Positions 1-4,988 of a stretch of 5,122 bases of DNA are shown one piece after another (position 1 is the first letter of the stretch; each line of letters opens with the position of its first letter). Origin of the DNA: an uncultured Faecalibacterium sp. Its GTDB lineage: Bacteria; Bacillota; Clostridia; Oscillospirales; Ruminococcaceae. Under the pieces are notes generated by a model, which worked only from the letters and a program-made list of their open reading frames with translations, did not search any database and was not told the origin of the DNA. Location of the stretch: assembly GCA_934511465.1 (NCBI GenBank), contig CAKSWG010000060.1:1-5122 (forward strand), in the 5' to 3' direction. Both the position numbers and the translations under genes were made by a program.

Positions 1-60
1 GCTTTTGACACGTTACACGATTTCCAGTCGTGCGCCTTAGACCAACTCAGCCATCTTTCC
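1..60 (-). tRNA. tRNA-Ser (anticodon GGA), 3' part cut off by the window edge
   Basis: Reading the minus strand from position 60, the sequence folds as the 5' part of a tRNA. It has a 7-nt acceptor strand GGAAAGA, then TG, then a D-arm starting GCTGAG. A 5-bp anticodon stem CACGA/TCGTG encloses the loop CTGGAAA. The anticodon GGA lies at positions 23-25 and reads serine UCC/UCU codons. The bases after the anticodon stem begin a long variable arm, as expected for a class II tRNA such as tRNA-Ser. The remaining 25-30 nt (rest of the variable arm, T-arm, acceptor 3' strand) lie outside the window. A strong promoter is found just upstream. Identity is quite certain; completeness cannot be judged. 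Confidence 0.93.
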
Positions 61-90
61 ATATTCAGTTCTGCGCCGCAACGCTTCACT

Positions 91-119
91 ATAATACCCG
101 AAAGAAACACTTTTGTCAA
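91..119 (-). promoter_or_regulatory. Sigma-A-type promoter of tRNA-Ser
   Basis: On the minus strand, a perfect -35 box TTGACA (positions 114-119) is followed by a 17-nt spacer and a -10 box TATTAT (91-96). Transcription would start near position 84, giving a leader of about 24 nt before the tRNA 5' end at 60. Box match, spacing and placement all agree. Confidence 0.88.
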
Positions 120-143
120 GGATTTTTTTGAAAAATTTGGAAT

Positions 144-208
144 TGCGGCAAAAACAACGTGTCTGCGCGGGAGACGCCCGGCATAAAGTGCAAGGATGCG
201 GCAAAAAC
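144..208. repeat. 12-bp direct repeat TGCGGCAAAAAC, two copies
   Basis: The 12-mer TGCGGCAAAAAC occurs exactly at 144-155 and 197-208, 53 bp apart. The second copy ends two bases before the -35 box of the FMN-enzyme promoter. Its core TGCGGCA recurs at 255-261 in the leader, and the inverted form TGCCGCA is at 273-279. The rest of the 61-308 gap holds no convincing gene. A regulator-binding role is an inference from position only. Confidence 0.5.
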
Positions 209-210
209 CC

Positions 211-239
211 TTGACGAGGGCGCAAAAGCGGGCTATGAT
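211..239 (+). promoter_or_regulatory. Sigma-A-type promoter of the FMN-dependent dehydrogenase gene
   Basis: TTGACG at 211-216, a 17-nt spacer and TATGAT at 234-239 make a near-consensus promoter. The predicted start is around 246, leaving a leader of roughly 63 nt before the ATG at 309. Confidence 0.85.
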
Positions 240-253
240 GAAAGCTGAGAGTG

Positions 254-280
254 CTGCGGCAGGGTCAATTTATGCCGCAG
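254..280 (+). promoter_or_regulatory. Hairpin in the 5' leader of the FMN-dependent dehydrogenase mRNA
   Basis: CTGCGGCA (254-261) pairs perfectly with TGCCGCAG (273-280) around an 11-nt loop. The 8-bp stem starts about 8 nt after the predicted transcription start and ends 10 nt before the Shine-Dalgarno site (291-298). There is no T-tract, so it is not an intrinsic terminator. It could stabilise the mRNA 5' end or bind a regulator. No known riboswitch class is recognised. Confidence 0.55.
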
Positions 281-308
281 GAATGGAATAAAAGGAGGAT
301 ATTTTATT

Positions 309-1328
309 ATGACTTATCCTGAAGTGCTGACCAATGCCCGTGAGTGCATCGGCAAATACTGCAAGGCCTGCCCGGTGTGCAACGGTGTGGCCTGCAAAAA
401 CCAGATCCCCGGCCCCGGTGCCAAGGGTGTGGGCGATACGGCCATCCGCAATTATAATAAGTGGGCCGACATCCGCGTGAACATGGACACCCTGTGCGAG
501 GGCGGTACGCCGGACACCCATGTGGAGCTGTTCGGCAAGAGCTTCCGGTACCCGTTCTTTGCAGGCCCGGTGGGTGCCGTGAACCTGCACTATTCCGAGG
601 CATACACCGACATGACCTATAACGATGTGCTGGTGCGCGCCTGTGCCGGGAACGGCATCGCCGCCTTTACCGGCGACGGCACCAACCCCACCGTAATGGA
701 GATGGCCACCAAGGCCATCGGCGCGGCAGGCGGCTGCGGCGTGCCCACCATCAAACCTTGGAACATTGATACCATCAAGGAAAAGATGGCCGAGGCCAAG
801 GCCAGCGGCTGCTTTGCCGTGGCCATGGATGTGGATGCCGCCGGTCTGCCCTTCCTGAAGAACATGACCCCGCCTGCCGGCAGCAAGAGCGTAGAAGAGC
901 TGGCCGAGATCGTCAAGCTGGCCGAGCGCCCCTTTATCGTCAAGGGCGTCATGACTGTCAAGGGTGCGCTGAAGGCCAAGGAAGCCGGTGCCGCCGCCAT
1001 TGTGGTGTCCAACCACGGCGGCCGTGTGCTGGACCAGTGCCCCGCCACCGCCGAGGTGCTGCCGGAGATCGCAGCGGCACTCAAGGGCACCGGCGTGAAG
1101 GTGCTGGTGGACGGCGGCATCCGCACCGGTGTGGATGTGTTCAAGGCGCTGGCGCTGGGCGCAGACGGTGTGCTGATCTGCCGGCCATTTGTTACGGCTG
1201 TGTACGGCGGCGGCGAAGAGGGCGTGAAGTGCTACATCGATAAGCTGGCCGGTGAGCTGGCCGATACCATGCAGATGTGCGGCGCACACAGCATTGCCGA
1301 GATCACGCCGGATATGGTGCGCATCTGA
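309..1328 (+). CDS. FMN-dependent alpha-hydroxy-acid oxidase/dehydrogenase family protein with N-terminal Cys cluster
   Basis: A 339-residue soluble (beta/alpha)8-barrel flavoprotein of the glycolate oxidase / L-lactate dehydrogenase family, which oxidises 2-hydroxy acids to 2-oxo acids using FMN. Visible family motifs are: AGPVGA (85-90) at the flavin; the FMN-contacting Lys in IVKGVMT (K212); SNHGGRVLD (234-242) with the catalytic His236 and Arg239; and the FMN-phosphate motif VDGGIRTG (267-274) followed by DVFKALALGADG. The N-terminus carries C13, C18, C21, C24 and C29, which the classical enzymes lack and which could hold an Fe-S cluster or metal (inference). The substrate-binding Arg of glycolate oxidase (Arg164, after VDTP) has no evident counterpart: the matching stretch reads MDVDAAGLPF (173-182). 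The true substrate is therefore open. The protein is slightly shorter than the usual 350-380 residues. The start is supported by AAAGGAGG at 291-298. The gene stands alone between its own promoter and terminator. Confidence 0.9.
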   Translation: MTYPEVLTNARECIGKYCKACPVCNGVACKNQIPGPGAKGVGDTAIRNYNKWADIRVNMDTLCEGGTPDTHVELFGKSFRYPFFAGPVGAVNLHYSEAYTDMTYNDVLVRACAGNGIAAFTGDGTNPTVMEMATKAIGAAGGCGVPTIKPWNIDTIKEKMAEAKASGCFAVAMDVDAAGLPFLKNMTPPAGSKSVEELAEIVKLAERPFIVKGVMTVKGALKAKEAGAAAIVVSNHGGRVLDQCPATAEVLPEIAAALKGTGVKVLVDGGIRTGVDVFKALALGADGVLICRPFVTAVYGGGEEGVKCYIDKLAGELADTMQMCGAHSIAEITPDMVRI

Positions 1329-1339
1329 GCATGACCATT

Positions 1340-1471
1340 TAAAATGGCCGCCGTTTCACTCTGGCCGTGCATAGCGGAAATTATATTTCTTTTTTGAGCT
1401 CCAGAAAAATCTGCGGATTTTTCTGGAGCTCTTTTTCACGGAATGGGGCCGTAACGGGAAACGCCATTTTA
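1340..1471. repeat. Imperfect inverted repeat bracketing the terminator
   Basis: TAAAATGGC at 1340-1348 is exactly complementary to GCCATTTTA at 1463-1471. Allowing a 4-nt insertion in the left arm, the match extends to 14 bp, with CGTTTC (1352-1357) facing GAAACG (1458-1463). The arms enclose the terminator hairpin. The right arm also folds locally, AATGG/CCATT plus CGT/ACG between 1442 and 1468. This could be a small dispersed palindromic element or coincidental structure. No target-site duplication is apparent. Confidence 0.35.
1396..1436 (+). terminator. Intrinsic terminator of the FMN-dependent dehydrogenase gene
   Basis: A perfect 16-bp stem (1396-1411 with 1416-1431, arms beginning GAGCTCCAG and ending CTGGAGCTC) encloses the tetraloop TGCG and is followed by TTTTT (1432-1436). 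C(UGCG)G belongs to the unusually stable UNCG tetraloop class. It sits 68 nt after the upstream stop codon. On the minus strand the stem would be followed by A's, so it works in one direction only. Confidence 0.92.
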
Positions 1472-1509
1472 TGAGGCAAATGCTGCTTTCCGCGCCGACC
1501 CTTCCTGTG

Positions 1510-1550
1510 AAAAAGTAAATCGGCAAAGTCCGCAGGCTTTGCCGATTTAC
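1510..1550 (-). terminator. Intrinsic terminator of spoIID
   Basis: On the minus strand, a perfect 14-bp stem GTAAATCGGCAAAG/CTTTGCCGATTTAC (1537-1550 with 1515-1528) is followed by TTTTT (positions 1514-1510). The 8-nt apical stretch again contains C(UGCG)G. It begins 31 nt after the spoIID stop codon and faces the terminator at 1396-1436, leaving 73 nt between the two T-tracts. Confidence 0.9.
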
Positions 1551-1580
1551 AAATACAAATAATTTTTCCTCTTGTAAATT

Positions 1581-2594
1581 TTATTCCCGCAGCTCCGTCC
1601 CGGGATAGTAATGCGCTAAAATGTCCGCATAGGCGGCGCCCTGCTCGGCCATGGCCTTTGCACCCCACTGGCTCAGGCCCACGCCGTGGCCGTAGCCGCG
1701 GGTGGTAAAGCTGAAATTTCCGCTCTGGTACTGTACTGTAAAACAGGTGCTGCGCAGGCCAAGTGCCCGGCGCAGCGCCGTGCCGGAAACGGTTTGCCCG
1801 CAGACGGTAAGTGTTTTTGTGTACCCTGCGGGGGAGAACTCTGCCGGGCCGAACCAGCCTTCCGGTGCGGCAAGGTCGGCGGTGATGCCGATTCCCGCGA
1901 GCGCCTGCTGCACCTGCGCGGCGGAAAAGCTGGCCGTGTATTCATAGTTGTCGGCGGTACGGTCGGTGCTGCTGTCTACCGAGATGAGATAGGGCAGGGC
2001 AGAGCCCCACACATTCTCGCTGGCCTCGGTCTGCCCGCTCGAAATGGCAAAGTAGCTGGTGCAGGCAGGAGCGTTCTCGTAGAAAAGCACTTCGTCCAGA
2101 ACTTCATCCACGATGGCCGAAAGCCGGGCACGGTTCTGCTCGTAGGCGGTGCCCCAGTAGCTGCGCAGCACCGGCTCGGTCAGGCAGCCCTGCCGCCGGG
2201 CCGGGTCGGCAGAAAGCCATGCGCCGCTTTGCAGGGCGGCATGGTCCCGGCAGTAGAGCGCGTAGGTGTGGGCGGCAACGGCCTGTGCCTTGAGCGCTTC
2301 GTCCGGCCAGCTCACCGGCATCTCGGCGGCGACAGCCCCCAGAACATATTCCCGGCGGGAAAGCTCCAGCACCTGCCCGGTGGCCTGATCTTCGATCAAA
2401 AACGTCTCGGCGTCGGCAGAAAGGGCGGTTTCGGGCTGCGGCGCAGGGAGCGCGGACTCTGGGGGCGCGGATGCGGCGGAGAAAGCCGGCGGCACCGGGC
2501 CCAGCACGGCCCGCGTGATGCGGTAGGCGATGAGCGGCAGTGCACTGCCCAGCACCAGCAGAACCGCAAAGAACACAAGAAAAAACTTTTTCAT
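1581..2594 (-). CDS. spoIID: Stage II sporulation protein D-like (SpoIID/LytB family) peptidoglycan lytic transglycosylase
   Basis: A 337-residue membrane-anchored protein. Residues 4-23 form one hydrophobic signal-anchor after MKK, then a Pro/Ala-rich linker runs to about residue 60. The SpoIID domain follows. The YVLGAVAAEMP motif (83-93) holds the predicted catalytic Glu91 (Glu88 in B. subtilis SpoIID), followed by ALKAQAVAAHTYAL (100-113). The C-terminal family signature GYGHGVGLSQWGA spans 300-312. In spore formers SpoIID cuts septal glycan strands, together with SpoIIP and SpoIIM, to drive engulfment. Two oddities: the usual AARTYA reads AAHTYA (His109), and only one Cys (C137) lies in the stretch where C. 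difficile SpoIID carries zinc-binding cysteines (recalled, not checked). The ribosome site is weak (GAGGGGG, 2602-2608, 7 nt from ATG) and no sigma-E promoter was recognised upstream. The gene is monocistronic, with neither spoIIQ nor murA next to it. A general SpoIID/LytB-family wall hydrolase remains possible. Confidence 0.88.
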   Translation of the reverse strand: MKKFFLVFFAVLLVLGSALPLIAYRITRAVLGPVPPAFSAASAPPESALPAPQPETALSADAETFLIEDQATGQVLELSRREYVLGAVAAEMPVSWPDEALKAQAVAAHTYALYCRDHAALQSGAWLSADPARRQGCLTEPVLRSYWGTAYEQNRARLSAIVDEVLDEVLFYENAPACTSYFAISSGQTEASENVWGSALPYLISVDSSTDRTADNYEYTASFSAAQVQQALAGIGITADLAAPEGWFGPAEFSPAGYTKTLTVCGQTVSGTALRRALGLRSTCFTVQYQSGNFSFTTRGYGHGVGLSQWGAKAMAEQGAAYADILAHYYPGTELRE

Positions 2595-2743
2595 AGTCCG
2601 GCCCCCTCAGACAGCGGTGTTTTTTAACCAGAATACCAAATATACCCTGAAAAAAGATGCGAAATAGGGAAAAAGCCTTTTGAGATGCAAGCGGCAAACG
2701 GCGCTGCCGCCGCATTTTGTGCGCTGTGCAGTGCGGTTGACGC

Positions 2744-2772
2744 TTGAATTTACTCTTCAAAAGCGATATCAT
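2744..2772 (+). promoter_or_regulatory. Sigma-A-type promoter of citrate synthase
   Basis: TTGAAT (2744-2749), a 17-nt spacer and TATCAT (2767-2772) form a good promoter, with a start expected near 2779. The inverted repeat TTGAA-N7-TTCAA (2744-2748 / 2756-2760) overlaps the -35 box and spacer, flanked by CGC at 2741-2743 and, two bases out of register, AAGCG at 2761-2765. A repressor bound there would block polymerase, but no specific regulator can be named. Confidence 0.72.
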
Positions 2773-2780
2773 AGAATTAT

Positions 2781-2800
2781 ACCCATCAATGCGGATGGGT
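2781..2800 (+). promoter_or_regulatory. 5'-terminal hairpin of the citrate synthase mRNA
   Basis: ACCCATC (2781-2787) pairs perfectly with GATGGGT (2794-2800) around a 6-nt loop. The stem begins about 2 nt after the predicted transcription start, a position typical of stems that protect mRNA from 5'-end-dependent decay. No T-tract follows and no riboswitch class is recognised. Confidence 0.5.
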
Positions 2801-2823
2801 GGGAAAGTATAGGAAATAGGATG

Positions 2824-2830
2824 AAAGGAG
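2824..2830 (+). promoter_or_regulatory. Shine-Dalgarno site that fixes the citrate synthase start
   Basis: AAAGGAG lies 8 nt before the ATG at 2839. It overlaps the codons that would follow an in-frame ATG at 2821, whose own upstream AGG sits too close to work well. This favours 2839 as the start. Confidence 0.8.
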
Positions 2831-2838
2831 AACTTCCC

Positions 2839-4209
2839 ATGAATTTTGCGCATTCGGAAGTTGCAACGCTGGACCCCAACACCATGCGGACGCTGTGTGA
2901 GGAATACGTTGCCAACAACTACATCGACCCCGAGACCAGTGAGCGTCTGGGCGTCAAGCGCGGCCTGCGCAATCCGGACGGCACCGGCGTTCTGGCCGGT
3001 CTGACCAATGTCTGCGACGTTGTGGGCTACAAAAAAGATCAGGAAGGCCATGTGATCCCCACGCCTGGCAAGCTGATCTACCGCGGCGTCAATATCAACG
3101 AGATCGTGGACGAAGCTTACCGCAACGACCGTTTCGTGTTCGAAGAGGTGATCTGGCTGCTGCTGTTCGGCAGCCTGCCCACCCGCGAACAGCTGGACGA
3201 CTTCTGCGAGATCCTGGCCGAGCACCGCGCCCTGCCGGAAGGCTTTATGGACACCATGAACGCCCCCTCGCCCAACATCATGAACAAGCTCCAGCGCTGT
3301 GTGCTGGGCCTTTACTCCTACGACGAGCACGCCGAGGACCTGAGCTTGGAGAACATCCTGAACCAGAGCATCAATCTGATCGCCAGCATGCCCACCATGA
3401 TGGTGAACGCATACCAGATGAAGCGCCGCTACTACGATAAGCAGAGCATGTTCTTCCATCTGCCCAAGCCCGGCCAGAGCACGGCGGAGCACATCCTGAG
3501 CACCTACCGTCCGGATCAGAAGTTCACCCACGAGGAAGCAAAGCTGCTGGATATGTGCCTGCTGGTGCACGCCGACCACGGCGGCGGCAACTGCTCCACC
3601 TTTACCACCCGTGTGCTGTCCTCCTCCGGCACGGATACCTACTCTGCGATCGCGGCGGCCATTGGCGCGCTGAAGGGCCCCAAGCACGGCGGTGCCAACC
3701 TGATGGTGAACCGTCAGCTGAAGGATATCCTCAAGCATGTGGAAAACCCCGAGGACGACGATGAGGTGCGCGAGTATCTGCGCCGCATCCTGCGCAAGCA
3801 GGCGGGCGATGGCTCCGGCCTGATCTACGGCATGGGCCACGCGGTGTACACCATCAGCGACCCCCGTGAGGTGGTCCTGAAGCAGCGTGCCCGCCATCTG
3901 GCTTACGAAAAGGGCTTTGAGGAAGAGTACAACATGCTGTGCAGCATCGAGCGGCTGGCCCCCGGCATCTTTGCTGAGGAAAAGGGCAGCACAAAGCCCG
4001 TGTGCGCCAACGTGGACCTGTTCAGCGGCCTGATCTACAACATGCTGGGCATCTCTGAGGATATCTACACCCCGCTGTTTGCCATTGCCCGTGTGCCCGG
4101 CTGGTGTGCACACCGCGTGGAAGAGGTGGTGTTCGCCAACCGCATCATCCGTCCCGCCTACAAGTATCTGGGCGTGCGCCAGAAATATAAGCCGATCGAG
4201 GAACGCTGA
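2839..4209 (+). CDS. gltA: Citrate synthase (Si-type)
   Basis: A 456-residue cytosolic enzyme that condenses acetyl-CoA with oxaloacetate to citrate, the entry step toward 2-oxoglutarate and glutamate. All key residues of the pig enzyme can be placed: His247 in HADHGGGN (His238, oxaloacetate binding), catalytic His283 in GPKHGGAN (His274), His334 in GMGHAV (His320), Arg343 in DPR (Arg329), catalytic Asp393 in NVDLFSG (Asp375), Arg418 in ARVPGW (Arg401) and Arg438 in IRPAY (Arg421). GHAV and the glycine-rich HADHGGGN resemble the longer Clostridia/eukaryote-like branch more than the bacterial GHRVY/HADHEQN form. The frame stays open upstream to 2680, but that segment contains the promoter and leader, so the start at 2839 is preferred. 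The stop overlaps the next start by one base (TGATG), indicating an operon with translational coupling. A 2-methylcitrate synthase activity cannot be excluded from sequence. The enzyme is unrelated to the Re-citrate synthase of C. kluyveri. Confidence 0.93.
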   Translation: MNFAHSEVATLDPNTMRTLCEEYVANNYIDPETSERLGVKRGLRNPDGTGVLAGLTNVCDVVGYKKDQEGHVIPTPGKLIYRGVNINEIVDEAYRNDRFVFEEVIWLLLFGSLPTREQLDDFCEILAEHRALPEGFMDTMNAPSPNIMNKLQRCVLGLYSYDEHAEDLSLENILNQSINLIASMPTMMVNAYQMKRRYYDKQSMFFHLPKPGQSTAEHILSTYRPDQKFTHEEAKLLDMCLLVHADHGGGNCSTFTTRVLSSSGTDTYSAIAAAIGALKGPKHGGANLMVNRQLKDILKHVENPEDDDEVREYLRRILRKQAGDGSGLIYGMGHAVYTISDPREVVLKQRARHLAYEKGFEEEYNMLCSIERLAPGIFAEEKGSTKPVCANVDLFSGLIYNMLGISEDIYTPLFAIARVPGWCAHRVEEVVFANRIIRPAYKYLGVRQKYKPIEER

Positions 4210-4988
4210 TGAATCCTTCTGTTTTGTTTGTTTTTGTGTTGAGTGTGCTGCTGGGCGTGCTGCGCGCAGCAGATCTTGCCTTTGGCACCGATGCCGTCAC
4301 CGGTTTGTGCGTGGTGGGCTCGGTGTGGTGGCGCTATCTGGCGCTGGGCATTGTGGTGCTGGCCGCGGTGGTCGTGGGCCGCACGCGGCCCTCCCGCCCG
4401 GAAGCTGTGCGCAGCCGACATCCGCTGGCCGGCGTACTGGCATTTGCCGGTGCTGTGTGTTTTCTGGCCGCAGCAGGCACGCAGATCGCACTGGGTACGA
4501 CGGCAGGCGTGAGCAGCTTTGTGCGGTGCATTCTGGAATGTGCGTGTTCCGTATGGCTCAGCACCATGGGCCGCTGCTGGCTGACCCCCAATGCATGGAA
4601 AAAGCCCTTTGGCGGGCTGTACCTCGCTGTGGCGGGCAGCCTGCTGTTCTACTGGAACGTGCTGCTGCGCTTTATGGAGAACAGCTCCAGCTGGCACCGT
4701 GTGCAGCCCACAGCGGCGGTGTGGCAGGCGCTGGCGGCGCTGGTGTTTCTGGCCGCGCTGGCCCGGGCACTGCATGTTCCGCAGCCGGGCAGCGGCAAAG
4801 CATTGTGCGCAGCCGGGCTTGCTGCCTTTGCGCTGGGCCTGTGCTGGCAGCTGCCGCAGTGCTTTGCACTGCTGGCGGACGGCGTGAGCCTTGCGGTGAT
4901 GCCGGAGTTCTTTGCCGGGCTGGGCCTTTGCTGCGTGGGCGGCATGGGCGGCGTGTGCGCCGAAGCCTGCCTGAACGGGCAGGACTGA
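4209..4988 (+). CDS. Uncharacterised polytopic membrane protein, cysteine-rich, coupled to citrate synthase
   Basis: Not recognised as any named family. The 259-residue product is mostly hydrophobic, with about seven or eight likely membrane segments, roughly at residues 3-20, 38-57, 73-95, 103-120, 135-153, 168-187, 197-217 and 229-250. The short linkers carry the charges, such as RTRPSRPEAVRSR (58-70) and the KK at 131-132. There are 13 cysteines, including a C107-x3-C111-x-C113 group and C241-C242, and nine tryptophans. No transporter, protease or kinase motif is visible. The ATG at 4209 shares its A with the citrate synthase stop, and GAGGA (4198-4202) inside that gene's end sits 6 nt upstream, so coupled translation is likely. 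Codon use matches the neighbours. A role tied to citrate synthase is suggested only by the operon. No clear terminator follows within the window. Confidence 0.8.
   Translation: MNPSVLFVFVLSVLLGVLRAADLAFGTDAVTGLCVVGSVWWRYLALGIVVLAAVVVGRTRPSRPEAVRSRHPLAGVLAFAGAVCFLAAAGTQIALGTTAGVSSFVRCILECACSVWLSTMGRCWLTPNAWKKPFGGLYLAVAGSLLFYWNVLLRFMENSSSWHRVQPTAAVWQALAALVFLAALARALHVPQPGSGKALCAAGLAAFALGLCWQLPQCFALLADGVSLAVMPEFFAGLGLCCVGGMGGVCAEACLNGQD

Noticed and set aside
37..225. Minus-strand open frame of 62 codons before the tRNA
   Set aside because: It runs over the tRNA promoter and into the tRNA itself, with no domain and no convincing ribosome site.
270..1289. Minus-strand open frame of 339 codons opposite the FMN enzyme
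   Set aside because: It is the complement of a well-supported gene. The translation is rich in His, Gly and Ala with no recognisable domain.
1381..1668. Minus-strand open frame of 95 codons across the convergent gap
   Set aside because: It overlaps the end of spoIID in another frame and runs through both terminator hairpins. No credible start is supported.
1686..2627. Plus-strand open frame of 313 codons opposite spoIID
   Set aside because: It is antisense to spoIID, and Gly/Arg-rich with no motif. The opposite strand carries clear SpoIID signatures, a signal anchor and a terminator.
2611..2680. Sigma-E promoter for spoIID
   Set aside because: AT-rich stretches are present, but no pair of elements matches the sigma-E -35 and -10 patterns well enough at the right spacing.
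2680..2838. N-terminal extension of citrate synthase by 53 residues
   Set aside because: The segment contains the promoter, leader hairpin and Shine-Dalgarno site, and its translation does not resemble a citrate synthase N-terminus.
2104..4113. Long minus-strand open frame of 669 codons opposite citrate synthase and part of spoIID
   Set aside because: It lies antisense to citrate synthase, which has every catalytic residue. The product is His/Ala/Val-rich low-complexity sequence with no family motif. It arises from GC-biased third positions.
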